Shown: positions 10,356 through 21,745, counted from the first letter of the stretch. The stretch is 64,000 nt of DNA from Lumbricus rubellus (GCA_945859605.1 OX243816.1:974877-1038876), one strand, 5' to 3'. Numbers and translations are program-made. The notes: generated by a model from the letters alone, not told the origin.

Positions 10356-11122
10356 GACCAGTCAGGTCCGCCTTCAAGAAGCTAACAAGTAATTCAAAAG
10401 ATTTGAACAGAAATCGAAGTAAAAACAAATTAAAGATATATGAAATCCTTTTAGTGAAACAGTTTAAATTTTTTGCTGACATTCGAATTCGTCTCAGTTC
10501 GGGGCGTAGAAATACGCGTGCGTTGCCGTAGGCCTAGATACGTGTAGTGAAGTAGAATCAGACATAATAATTACGGTACGTTATACAAGGACTGCAGAAG
10601 TCACCTCTAAGCCACCTCTCTCCATGCAGCATCCACCGCAATATTTCAGTTAATCAATATTTGCATGATGAAGTAATATGTATACGACACAAGAAATATT
10701 TAGGTGATCAATTTCAATAATTTTATTACTGCAAATTTAGTTCCTGCTATGTTACTGACTCTGAAAATGGTAGAATAAGAAGCTAAATCACCTAAACACC
10801 CTTTAAAACGATTAATTCTGTTCTATATATAAGAGAGTGCGTGCAATTTTTTAAAATCAATTTTACTTTGCAATAAAGTGAATAAACCATCACAAAAGTT
10901 CTTATACTAAGTCGTGATAATTATAGCAGAATGCAATGTAACTGTAAAAAAATATTGACAGCAATAATTGTAAAAGCACTGACGTCAAGAAAAATTAAAT
11001 TAAGGTCAGTAATAATTATTAAGCTTGCAATAATGAAAATATGAGTAGAATTGCAAGTATCTATGTAGGAGCAGGGAGTAAGCAGATGCCTTATTAGGTG
11101 CAAAGAGTAAGCAGAGGTTGTG
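10356..11122. other. no gene seen
   Basis: AT-rich unique-looking intron sequence. It contains one TAGGCCTA word (10529-10536). Confidence 0.5.
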
Positions 11123-11310
11123 GTGGGTTAGAGCACCTTGGTTGAGGGTGTATTTATTACACCCCTAGGGTGGGTTAGAGCACCTTGGTTGAGGGTGTAT
11201 TTATTACACCCCTAGGGTGGGTTAGAGCACCTTGGTTGAGGGTGTATTTATTACACCCCTAGGGTGGGTTAGAACACCTTCGATGAGGGTGTAATGTAGT
11301 AGGGTGGGAT
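11123..11310. repeat. 47-bp tandem repeat, four units
   Basis: Units start at 11123, 11170, 11217 and 11264. The first three are essentially identical and the fourth is diverged. Each contains GGGTGTA-TTTAT-TACACCC, a 7-bp perfect stem with a 5-nt loop, so the array is also a row of hairpins. Confidence 0.95.
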
Positions 11311-11405
11311 TCCCCACCCCGTAGAAAAGGTGGGATTTCACTCCCTTACATAGAAAATAGGGTGGCCTATAGAGACCACCCTAAAAGGTCGGATATCCGA
11401 CGGTT
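11285..11405. repeat. cluster of short distinct hairpins
   Basis: Immediately after the 47-bp array come GGGTGGGATTCCCCACCC (about 11300), AGGTGGGATTTCACTCCC (about 11320), AGGGTGG-CCTATAGAGA-CCACCCT (about 11350) and the perfect palindrome GTCGGATATCCGAC (about 11388). The stems differ in sequence but share the GGTGG...CCACC design. Confidence 0.75.
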
Positions 11406-12035
11406 TTCAGTAACAGTGTAGTGATGAGGGTTTTAGCAGCAGTAGCAGTAATAATTGTAACAACAGAAGTAGCAACAGCTGCAATGACATAGATAATGTC
11501 GATGATGATAGTTACAAATATTATAATTATCGGGTAGGCCTATACATTTTTGGTTCATGCTTCCATACGATTTCTAAATATTACGAAGCAAAACTCCATT
11601 TCTTGGATGAGATGTGACGAGTGACATGCATCAGATTTTCCATTTCTTCCTTCAACTCATCTCTGCAGCTTACTAAAGAAATAAGGAAAAGAAAAAGAAA
11701 GAAGAAGAAGATTCAAAAACAACAACTTCGCGTCAGATAATCGGATCAACTCGACTCGAAACTCGAAAACCTACTCGTCAGAATCGAGTTAGATTCATCG
11801 AGCGCCGTGGCTTATTCAATTTCCATCTTATGTGGGTCGAATCGTCTTTGCTTTGGTCGATCTAGGTCGCCAGGTGGAGGCAGTAGTCTCACTTCTCTGT
11901 CTTATCAATTATTAATGAACCCCAGTTTGATTGACAGATTGATCCGACCAATGACCGATGGCTCAACGAGATATGCATATATATATTATATATTATATAT
12001 TATATTTATTGTATTATATCTAGAGGTAGAACACT
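11406..12035. other. no gene seen
   Basis: Intronic sequence with a TAGGCCTA word at 11535-11542 and a (TATA)n patch at 11975-12010. Confidence 0.5.
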
Positions 12036-12113
12036 GTGGTCACAATAAAATTAATGTGACCACAATGCGCTCAAGGTCACACCGAAATTTTCGGTGTGAT
12101 CTTGAGCGCATTG
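12036..12113. repeat. two adjacent foldback palindromes
   Basis: First hairpin (12036-12063): GTGGTCACA and TGTGACCAC arms around a 10-nt A/T loop. Second (12063-12113): two 24-25 nt arms beginning CAATGCGCTCAAG and ending at a CGAAATTTTCG centre, with a single mismatch (a G-T wobble in RNA). Together they are nearly 80 bp of cruciform-capable DNA. Could be a foldback MITE remnant. Confidence 0.85.
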
Positions 12114-12169
12114 CAAATTTATATATTTAATGTAATTGGTCATGCATACTCTTAGTACACCTTGAATAC

Positions 12170-12235
12170 GATGCTTATTGTCATAGGCCCTCGTCAAATC
12201 TGGATCCATCCATCGCAACTTGCATTGCTCGATCG
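12170..12235. repeat. dispersed repeat TTGTCATAGGCCCTCGTCAA
   Basis: The block TTGTCATAGGCCCTCGTCAA followed by ATCTGGAT recurs reverse-oriented at 36250-36320 and in the same orientation at 41710-41765. The longer copies add GGGCAACGGCC upstream. Possibly a SINE or LINE 3' end. Confidence 0.65.
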
Positions 12236-12369
12236 GAATATGGCAAGTCAAAATTATTACATACCTCTTTTAAGATTTATAATTGCCGTATAAATAAAGT
12301 CTGTCCGTAACATCATGCGCATTAAGTGCTTTCTCGGCTGTCAATATTACTGGATCTCATGATCCGCAT

Positions 12370-13010
12370 GATGCATCCTCCTCCGATTCATATTTCATAT
12401 TGCGCCTCATTCCTTCTTCTCACCAAGATTGTCATACTTCACTTCCTCCTCATATTCTACTAACCATTTCCATCTCTTCCTCCACCTTCTCTCCATCAGC
12501 TTCTTCTTCCAACTTCTCTTTTTTATCCACACCATTTCCCGTTTCTTCTTCTTCCACCTCCAGTTAGTTACTCCTCCTTCCCACTATCCCTTCTCCTCAC
12601 CTCCTCCTTCTTCTTCCATCCTCCTCCTCCTCCTCCTCTTTTTGCGCTTCCTCATCTCCTTCTCCTTCATGACCACCACTTTCTCCTAATCTTCCTCTCC
12701 TCCATTTTCTATTGTCTGTTTCCTCCTCCTCCTCCTCCTCCTCCTCCTCCTACATTTTCTTCTCCTCCTCCATTTCCTTCTCCTCCTCCTTCTCCTTTCC
12801 CACTTCCTCATTCTCTTCCTCCTTCTCCTTTCCCACCTCCTCCTTCTTCTTTTCCTCCCCTCCTCCTCTTCCTCTTCGTCCGTCTATTATACTCTTCCTC
12901 CTCCTTGCCAACTAATAACCCTCATCCACCATCTTACATCCACCTCCATCTCCTCTCGTCTATTTTTCTCTTCCTCCTTCTCATCTCTATTTGCCTTCAG
13001 CCCCGAAGCC
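12370..13010. repeat. long CT-rich (CTCCTC)n tract
   Basis: Strongly pyrimidine on the plus strand for about 640 bp with purer CTC runs at 12625-12660 and 12720-12755. The Ser/Phe/Pro-rich frames are artefacts. Confidence 0.9.
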
Positions 13011-13640
13011 TTCCTCATTCTTCTCTCAGTCAGCCAGCCAGAGAAGTCTTCAACTAATACGTTCGGATTCCATTGAGCGACTGAAATTGGTCGGGAACAC
13101 TGAGTCGCATTAGACCCTCGTCATACGTTCAGTGTCGAATGGGGGAGACCGGGCGAATTGCGACCGGGTGGGGCTTTTAGGCAACGTGCACTTGACTCGG
13201 CAATGGCGGCGTCGCGTTTCAATGGAAAGCAATTCTAAGTGGCGAGATTTATGGCGCAGGGAATCCGGTCGAAGGAGCTGAAAACACGCACAAACACTGA
13301 GCGTGGCAGCGTTTACAATTGGTCGTTGAATAGAGCGGTTTAGTTGTTTGGGAATATGGTGACAATAGACGCAGAATCATGGCGCTTCAAGCGATGGAGA
13401 GAAAGGAAGGAAAGCGTTTCTGTTGCAAAAGAATCGTGTTCTTCAATGGTCGAGAATCGGTTTTGCAGAGCTTGCTTTTAAAAAAATCGCAGTGCTCTAT
13501 CTGCTGAAAAGAATCTTTTGAAGAAGGAAACGAGAAAATGCGTGAAGGAAAGTTCTCTTTTTTCACATTCCATTCTGCTTCTCCTCAATCTGCATTTATT
13601 TCTAATTATGTCTTTTTTCTCTATACATCTCCATCCTCTT
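13011..13640. other. no gene seen; CpG-rich around 13060-13350
   Basis: Unique-looking sequence with CpG density above its surroundings and a CAATGGCGGCGTCGCG word near 13200. No exon or promoter could be supported. Confidence 0.45.
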
Positions 13641-13840
13641 TTTTATTTTATTTTTTCTCCTCCTCCTCCTCCTCCTCCTCCTCCTCCTCCTTCTTCTTTT
13701 TCTCCTCCTCCTCCTCCTCCTCGTCCTCCTCCTGTTTCTGCCATTTCTTCTTATTCTCCCTTCTTCCTCTCCACCCTTTTCCTCCTCTCCTCATTCCACT
13801 CCTCATTCCTCTCCATCATCCTCAACCGATGATGTCATTA
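13641..13840. repeat. CT-rich (TCC)n tract
   Basis: TCC repeats, pure at about 13655-13690 and 13700-13735. Low complexity. Confidence 0.9.
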
Positions 13841-14054
13841 CGCGTGTCTTTAGCTGTCCACCGACATCTGACCGTCCGGAAGTTGCCGGAAACAACCGGA
13901 AGGACCCGATCGAGATCCCGAGTCTTAGGCGACCCAAGAGTTCACGAGCGAATAATTAAAACGTCAGTCTTACGACGAACTGATCGATATCAGTGACAGG
14001 AAAAGGAGCCTGTCACTTTGACAGCTGCTGCTGCTGCTGTGGCCTAGAAGGAAC

Positions 14055-14375
14055 AGCGAACCAGCGTCATCATCGTCATCATCGTCTTCGTCTTTGTCAT
14101 CGTGATCGTCATCATTATCATCGGCATCGTCGTTGTCATCAGCATGGTAAATCATCATCGTCATCGTCCTCGTCGTCGTCGTCGTCGTCATAATCATCAT
14201 CATCATCATCGTCGCCCTCATAATCTTCTTAATCATCGTCATCATCACCGTCTTCGTATTCGTCGTCGTTATCGTCACTATCATCGTAATCATCATCATC
14301 ATCATTATCATCATCGTCGTCGTCGTCGTCATCACAATCATCGTCATCATCATAATCGTCATCATCATCATCGTC
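14055..14375. repeat. (TCA/TCG)n trinucleotide array
   Basis: Mixed CAT/CGT triplets like those in the 473-bp intron, here about 190 bp downstream (in transcript sense) of the Ig1 exon. Asp-rich and Met/Thr-rich minus frames are artefacts. Confidence 0.9.
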
Positions 14376-14561
14376 CTGTCGTCTTTTTGATTTATCAGGT
14401 TTCATTTCTGATGTTTGCTCAGTCAAATCATCGCAATTGAAACCGGTTTCTGATATGATCAACAAATTCTCATCAAATGACGTCTCATGTAACTCTGCAC
14501 ATTACACACAAAACTCTAAACCCATTAATTTTATGACAGACGGTACTGTTACAGTACTCAC

Positions 14562-14915
14562 TGTGTACGGAGAGGTAGACCCAAGTACCATTCTGATTGC
14601 TGCGATCAGTACCATCAATGAACACGATGGAGCACTCGTACCATCCTTCATCTGATGCAAGGATGTTCTTCAGCTCAATCGACGCCTTCTCCACCAGCCG
14701 TACTCTTCCCAGGTACTTCGTGTCGAAGTGTGGCGGGAATCCGTTGAACTGGATGAAGATGGGAACCTCGATACCTTGCTTCCGCCATGTTATGATGTAC
14801 TCGAGGTAGATCTTTCCAGGATAGGGTATGTCGCAGTCCAAAACCTTTGAACCGTTCACTGAAGCTGTTCGGTGTGCTGATCGTTTGGCAACAGCACGCT
14901 GGATTGGATCCATAC
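14562..14915 (-). CDS. tutl: turtle/IGSF9-like protein, Ig1 (V-type) exon
   Basis: A 354-bp exon (118 codons), phase 1 at both ends. The acceptor is CCTCATTTTGTAG ending at 14916 and the donor is CACA|GTGAGTACT at 14561. It encodes a V-type Ig domain with cysteines in VLDCDIPY and EGWYECSI and the core tryptophan in IITWRKQG. The segment IEVPIFIQFNGFPPH followed by a GRVRL strand is highly characteristic of the first domain of turtle/IGSF9 cell-adhesion receptors. Because the exon begins in phase 1 after a good acceptor, the Met near its start is internal, not the initiator. The signal-peptide exon was not found. In transcript order, a 10.8 kb intron follows. Confidence 0.9.
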
Positions 14916-14929
14916 CTACAAAATGAGGT

Positions 14930-15415
14930 TACAGTAGATTAGTCTGATTGGTTAAACATTTTATTGGGTCACGTGGTTTCACTATGATTGGCTAAGATGT
15001 TCATTGCGTCTAGCAAGAATGACAAGGACGTATCCCATTAATTTTTAGTGTTGGGAGACGTCCTTGTCATCTTACAGGACGATTTGGTTCATAGAGCTTC
15101 CGTGTGATTGGCTAAGCAGTAAATCGGGTCACAGTACTTCAGTTTGATTGGTTAAGACGTATGTCTGGTCACGGTGCTTCACTATGATTGGCCAAAGGTA
15201 AGCCAGGTCAAGATGCTTCAGTGTGATTGGTTGTAGCGTAAAAACAGTGTGCTTTGTTAAAACGATAATAATTGTGTTACAATACTTCAGTCTGATTGGT
15301 TGAAACGATCCGTGTTTAATTATTGGTCACGACTGTACTGTAACAGTAACTGTTATCGGATCACACTACTTTAATACTTTATTCTGATTGGTTGAGACTT
15401 AATCGTCCAAAAACA
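14930..15415. repeat. imperfect minisatellite with eight CCAAT boxes
   Basis: Units of roughly 40-60 bp carry TGATTGGTTAA and GGTCAC..TRCTTCA blocks. ATTGG (CCAAT on the minus strand) occurs at 14947, 14987, 15107, 15147, 15187, 15226, 15295 and 15387. It lies just 5' of the Ig1 exon on the sense strand of the turtle-like gene. CCAAT is the NF-Y core, but the spacing follows the minisatellite unit, so amplification alone could explain it. Confidence 0.8.
15016..15073. repeat. short foldback hairpin inside the CCAAT minisatellite
   Basis: Arms 15016-15037 and 15052-15073 pair at 19 of 22 positions around a 14-nt A/T-rich loop; the shared core is GACAAGGACGT. It interrupts the minisatellite period. 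The size is near that of a small pre-miRNA stem, but a tiny foldback insertion is equally possible. Confidence 0.7.
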
Positions 15416-15459
15416 TTCGCTATCATTTTACATAAATCACATTACCCGCATTTCTTACG

Positions 15460-15720
15460 CGATTCGCCGTAAAACCTACAATACCGCGGTTACCTATAGC
15501 AACGCCAGCGGCGGGTCAATGATTGCTAGGCGACGATTTCTTCGGTCACCGCCTGCCACGTCGTCGTCGTTCAGTGTTATACGCTGCTTGATTTCAATGC
15601 TGCGTAAGGGTTCCGTGCGTCACGAGACCCATTGACACCAACGTCGCCGACGAACGCGTCACGTTCCTTGGGTGACGTTTTAATGACGTCATTAATTAGT
15701 CACTCGCGCAGTTCGCGTTG
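15460..15720. promoter_or_regulatory. CpG-rich block with X-box and CRE
   Basis: CpG-dense relative to its flanks. It contains GTTACCTATAGCAAC (15489-15503, X-box consensus GTNRCC-N3-RGYAAC) and ATGACGTCAT around 15683, a palindromic CRE core, plus a second TGACGTTT nearby. It sits about 0.6 kb upstream of the Ig1 exon on the minus strand. It may be an alternative promoter or intronic enhancer of the turtle-like gene, but no transcription start is visible. Confidence 0.35.
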
Positions 15721-16665
15721 AAACTGTACTACACAACTGTGATGCCAATTATCACCACCAACCCTACGGACGGTAAGGGTCATTCGAGTACTCGTTTGGC
15801 GAATTTTGAGTAGTCGGATACAGAGCCGAGTAGGCTGACAGGATGCCTTAAGGAAACCGGTGATAAAATTACATGTCAGGTCCAACAGAACCAGAGGGTA
15901 ATTCTGGTGAGAAATGGTCAATTCATTTCACGTAGTGGGTACATTATTTGCAACAACCGAGAGGGGTCCATAATTCGCAGATAGTCAAGCGGTACAAGCT
16001 TATTCTTGGCTCAAGGGGGACATAATATATCAAAGAGACTCAATGGGGTGTGGGGCACAGAATTCGCGGTAACTCAAGGGCATCTGTAATTCGAAGTAAC
16101 TCAGTGTATACGAAATTGGTGGAAACGCTAGGAGTAATCTTACATATTTAACTGCCACTTAGTGGGATACACAAAATTCGTGGCTGTACACAATCCACGC
16201 GACTCAAGGGGTACGCGATTAGCAGCGACACACACGACTGCAACACTCAATGGTTACAAAGAACGCCCACCGATGAAAATCGTTCCATAGACGGTCATTA
16301 CCTTCCGCAGTTCACAGACGCGGAAAATCAATTTCGCGTGTGACGACTGACGACCGGAAGAAGAATGCGGAAGTACGAGTTTCACAAGAACAGGACGTTG
16401 AGAAGAGTCGTCGCCATGTTGGATGATAATGCAAATGCTCGACATTTTTTTTATAGCGCAAACTGTTTACATAGCTTAAACATGTGAATATGGAACCTTG
16501 AAGGAAGCGGAATTGTGAAAATTGTGTCGTGTATCATCTAAACACATATATGCATGTGTGTAAGAAAGTGTGCAATAGTATATAATTGTATATTTTATAT
16601 TATATATAATTATTTATAGCCTATAGCATTGCTCTTTGCTGTTTAGCAACACTGCCATTTCCAAG
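15721..16665. other. no gene seen
   Basis: Unique-looking sequence with loose repeats of AACTCAAGGGG/ACTCAATGGGG words between 15980 and 16230. No coding signal. Confidence 0.5.
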
Positions 16666-16667
16666 TT

Positions 16668-16740
16668 GATTAGTGTCGCCCTCCGCCTTTATCCAGGCTT
16701 GGGACTGGCACTGGAGGAGTGGAACCAGTGGCGTAATTTT
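16668..16740. repeat. dispersed repeat with GGCTTGGGACTGGC core
   Basis: Second copy of the family at 5700-5815, here only the TTTATCCAGGCTTGGGACTG and ACCAGTGGCG blocks, followed by a T run. Confidence 0.7.
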
Positions 16741-17300
16741 TTTTATAATAGTATTATGCATAATTCTTTTTTACGCCAACTTTCATGATCAAGCAAAGCT
16801 CTAAGGCATCGTCATGATCCGATATAAATCTTTTTCACAATGCAATCGCTTTTTTTTATTTCCATCACCATTATTTCTGAAGAATGATAATTTATTATTA
16901 TTCGACCATTGTGAAAATGCGTGAAAATATCCCTGCGGCATTCGCTGAAAACGATCTCACACAATCTCAACCCTGTTCCAAAGGAATTCCACCCCTCTCC
17001 CCTACCACCAGCAACCCATTCCCCATGGGGGCGACGGGTGTAGGGGCGTCGTCAGTTCCATTCTCCCATTCAGACGGAAGTATTATTTTCGACGAATCTC
17101 GTCAGCACGTTCCGTCTCCTATTTAACTTTCATAAGGAACGCGTCAATAAATCGTTCTCGACACCACACCCACAAGACCCTCTTCCCCTATATGCACGGC
17201 GCTTTTCTTCGCCTGTTCTGTAGTAGACCACGCTCCCCGTCGGGGAGGCACAGACAAGGATGGAGGGCGGACAACACAGGATAGGGCACTGCTTTGGTCA
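16741..17300. other. no gene seen
   Basis: AT-rich then mixed-composition spacer. A short frame at 16884-17126 has no recognisable domain and no splice or promoter support. Confidence 0.45.
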
Positions 17301-17309
17301 TATAACAAG

Positions 17310-17900
17310 CTCAGGGCCTGGCCTGTCTGTCTATCTGTCTCGCTGTCCGTCTGTCTGTCTGTCTATCTGTCTCGCTGTCCATCTGTCTGTCTGTCTATCT
17401 GTCTCGCTGTTTTTCTGTTTTTCTCTCTGTGTTTGTCCACACCAATCCGTCTCTGTCACTTTGTCCATATGTCTGCATGTATGTTTGCGTGTCTTTCTCT
17501 GTCTGACTGTGTGTCCCTTTCTTAGTCCGGCTGCTTATGCCGCTACCTCATCGTCATCAATTCTCGCCTCCGAATGAAACCAATAATATTATTTTCGTCT
17601 GATTATTTTTTGCGGAAAGAAAACGAAAAAGAATTGGCCAAGGAAGGAGAGGGAGACAGACAGACAGACAGACGGATGCAGAATGGCAGAGACAGAAACA
17701 GAGACACAGAGAGACACAGAGAGAGACATGGGAGCAAGCAGCGACTTTGGCCAATCACGATTTATGACCGTCGCCTTTCATGGTATGTGATACGTCTGTC
17801 TGTCTATCCGTCTGTGTGTGTTTGTGTGTGTGTCTGTCTGTCTATCCGTCTGTTTATCTGTTGGTCTGTCTGTCTGTCTAGAACCATTCTTCATCTTTAC
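17310..17900. repeat. (CTGT)n and (GACA)n microsatellite blocks
   Basis: CTGT at 17320-17420 and 17790-17880, with GACAGA on the same strand at 17650-17730, so CTGT and GACA arrays face each other within 150 bp. Low complexity. Confidence 0.9.
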
Positions 17901-17974
17901 AAGTCATAATAGGTCGTCCCGTGTCCGGTTGTGTTGCAGCTAAATAGCTGGAAAGAACAGGAACAACAACTCAG

Positions 17975-18355
17975 CTTTCTCCTTTCCTCCATTCCTTCCT
18001 CCATTCCTTCCTCCATTCGCTTTTTTTCACTCTCTTTTCCACTCTCTTTCTCCATTTTCTCAGCCATTGTCCATCCGTTCGTCCCTCCGTCCCTCCTTGC
18101 CTCCCTTTCTCCCTCCCTGCCTCACTCCCTTCCTCCCTGCTTCCCTCCCTTCCTCCCATCCTCCCTGCCTCCCTTCCTCCCTGCCTCACTCCCTTCCTCC
18201 CTGCTTCCCTCCCTTCCTCCCTGCCTCCCTTCCTCCCTGCCTCACTCCCTTCCTCCCTGCTTCCCTCCCTTCCTCCCTTCCTCCCTGCCTCCCTTCCTCC
18301 CTGCCTCCCTCCCTTCCTCACTGCTTCCATCCCTTCCTCCCTGCCTCCCTTCCTT
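17975..18355. repeat. (CCTT/CCCT)n tract with higher-order units
   Basis: CCTTCCTCCCTGCCTC-type words repeat in blocks of about 55-60 bp (for example TGCCTCACTCCCTTCCTCCC near 18117, 18176 and 18237), indicating a compound minisatellite. Confidence 0.95.
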
Positions 18356-18359
18356 GCCA

Positions 18360-18486
18360 GATGCTGACAGTGAAACGTAGAGACAGAGTCAAAGGCGCAA
18401 AGAGAGAAACAGGGAGAAAGAGAGAGAGACAGAGAAGGACAGAGGCAGAGACAAAGACAAAGACAGATAGTCAGAGACCGGGAGTC

Positions 18487-18539
<53 letters not shown>

Positions 18540-18640
18540 GACAGAGAGAGACAGAGAAGGACAGAGGCAGAGACAAAGACAAAGACAGATAGTCAGAGAC
18601 CGGGAGTCAGAGACAGAGACAGAGACAGAGACAGAGAATT
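18360..18640. repeat. (GAGACA)n purine-rich tract
   Basis: AGAGACAG repeats. A block of about 70 bp (AGAAGGACAGAGGCAGAGAC onward) is duplicated near 18432 and 18554. The switch from pyrimidine-rich (17975-18355) to purine-rich on the same strand makes the two tracts mutually complementary in composition. Confidence 0.95.
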
Positions 18641-19284
18641 TGTAGGATTAACTCTCGAATCCTTTTCGAATTAGGCAGTTTATTTATCATCTATTGACAC
18701 AGAAAACTATGAAATATTAAAAATAAATTATGTATATAGTTAGGGAGAAACCATTTTGAAGGTGTATTATAATAAAGAAGAGTTGCATCATTTTGTATCA
18801 TTGTAACATAATTTAAAACGACACCATGCGGTTTCCAGAACAAAAATGATGCTGCCTTTGCGCTTGAGCAATTTTTAGCAGACAGTTAGAAAAATTATAA
18901 CATTCAGGTATGCAAGCTGTGATCGATTACAGGAATTTATTTTTCACGTGCTCAAAATATACATTTTCGCAGCAGATCGCCTCTTATAGAGTTTCTGCAT
19001 TTATCTTGCGCTGCAGCATGAAGGTCTGTTTGCCATGAAACGAATACCTGCGGGAGTTCTGTGATCTCGCATCCGGTGTCCAGCGGCGATCTGACCTCCA
19101 ATCGGCTGATCAAGCTGAGCTCTTGGCTCTTGGCTTTTCGCTTGCGGACTACAATAATGCAAAGGCGCACTTTCTCCATGGCTGGTCCTTGAACCTGGAA
19201 TTATGTTGCAGTTGCCTCTCCGATTGATGCCTATAGGTCACACCACTATGTTCCTTTCTACTCAAAAACTGCCATATTTAGTCG
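18641..19284. other. no gene seen
   Basis: AT-rich spacer. A short minus frame at 18952-19179 has no domain I recognise. Confidence 0.5.
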
Positions 19285-19365
19285 TGGTTGGAGTGGGAGC
19301 GCTTCTTAGTAGAGGTTTTGAAGGCGCGCTATATAAAACTAAACGATAATAATAATCATAATATG
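19285..19365 (+). repeat. solo CR1/L2-type 3' tail
   Basis: GTGGGAGCGCTTCTTAGTAG followed by GGCGCGCTATATAAAAC and an (AAT)n-like run: the same GGGAGCGC...GCGCTATATAAA tail as the LINE and SINEs of this window. Confidence 0.65.
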
Positions 19366-19832
19366 AAGAAAAGTACCAAAGAAAAGTTTTTCTGCATGGT
19401 CAACTTAAAACTCAGCGATCTGAATCAAAATTATGGCGCATTAATTAGTGCATCAAATGACCCCAGAGGCAGGTGAATTCGATATAATTATTATAGACTA
19501 GTTCATTAAATTCTTCCGGTTAAATTAGACACCTTTAAATAATTGTAAAATTAGTTATATTTACGTGTAGGCTACTAGCGATAACTGAGAAATAAACGCA
19601 TCAGCTAAAATTGAGAAATCATTGAATAACTATTTACAATATTTTACAATAATTGAATTCGCTGCCGAGAACGATGATAAAGACGACGGTGACAATTCCG
19701 ATGGCAATGATGATGATGGTGGCAGTGTTGATGATAATAATGTTGATGAGGAGATGTTGCTTACTGGCAAGATCAGGCTTACTATAATAACAGCTAATAA
19801 CCGGCCAATCAGCGACAGCGCCAAAAATTCAA
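19366..19832. other. no gene seen
   Basis: AT-rich; a GATGAT-type patch at 19672-19755. It carries a minus-strand copy of the AGACACCTTTAA word near 19528. Confidence 0.5.
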
Positions 19833-20746
<914 letters not shown>

Positions 20747-21412
20747 CGGTACGTGACGTTTGGGCGCCGCCGTTTGGGCGCCGGCCGTTTGGGCGCCGCC
20801 GTTTCGGCGCCGGCCGTTTGGGCGCAACGCCGTTTGGGCGCCGGACGTTTCGGCGCGGAAAAAGTTATGTAATGAAAACTTTATTTGTCCAGGAATTTTT
20901 AATTCAGCTATGTTTTGTAATGTGCATTGCAGAAGTTCAATGTTCGATTTAATGTTCACAAACCCAATGTTTTAAAAGATTATGGTTATTAAAAGCGTTA
21001 TAGAGATATAGTAATTAGTTTCAAATGTTCAACGGTCGACGTAATGCTCGAAAAGGTAATGCTGTAGAAGCGAATGTTATGAACCGTTACGAACAGCGTT
21101 CTACATTTAATGACAGTTCATGTCGTTCAGCGATACTTTAAGATTCCATCAAAAAGTTATGAGCTATTCCTCTTAGATACTCGTTGACGTTTCTCTCGAG
21201 ATAGGTGTCGACGATGGTCTTGATACGGAAGGAGGCTCTTTCGTATGTAATTATATCTACAAACGTCAAGGTTCTTCCGAAATTCTTCACTCTAACAATT
21301 TCGCGCCGAAACGTCCGGCGCCCAAACGGCGTCGCGCCCAAACGGCCGGCGCCGAAACGGCGGCGCCCAAACGGCCGGCGCCCAAACGGCTGCGCCCAAA
21401 CGTCCTGATCCG
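20747..21412. mobile_element. Mutator-type (MULE) MITE with GC-rich tandem TIRs
   Basis: The 9-bp direct repeat GTCAAAACT lies exactly at both ends (20738-20746 and 21413-21421). The TIRs begin CGGTACGTG / CGGATCAGG, then GACGTTTGGGCGC, and extend inward for about 110 bp as tandem GTTTGGGCGCCGGCC units. The centre (about 430 bp) is AT-rich and non-coding. A 9-bp target duplication plus long TIRs fits MULE superfamily non-autonomous elements. I see no transposase, so assignment to MULE rests on TSD length and TIR structure. Confidence 0.8.
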
Positions 21413-21537
21413 GTCAAAACTATAATCGATCAATTTTGGTTTACTCTGTTACATAATTATAAACCTATTTCATGACCGTATTGCAGGCTGTCTGTTCTGT
21501 TAGTATAGTTAAAATTCATGTATTCTTCAATCTGCGT

Positions 21538-21544
21538 TCTTGGA

Positions 21545-21576
<32 letters not shown>

Positions 21577-21586
21577 ATATATATTG
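21538..21586. repeat. (TA)n microsatellite
   Basis: TA repeat broken by ACATGTATA. Low complexity. Confidence 0.9.
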
Positions 21587-21745
21587 ACAATTAATAATTG
21601 TAAGCTGACTGAGTGACTACGTTTTAAACAGCTTTTCAAGGGCGTCGCTAATTGTCTTTGTAATCACACAGTGACTTTAAACTGCAACTACCACCAACTT
21701 AAATCATTAAAGAATATCCAAGTCTAAGACTTAGTCAGCTTCAAA

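Noticed and set aside
8789..10357. Several Ser/Pro/Val-rich plus-strand frames over 200 codons
   Set aside because: They follow CT, CTGT and CCGT arrays and carry no domain.
11123..11310. CRISPR-like array
   Set aside because: The 47-bp units are contiguous with no unique spacers, and the context is eukaryotic.
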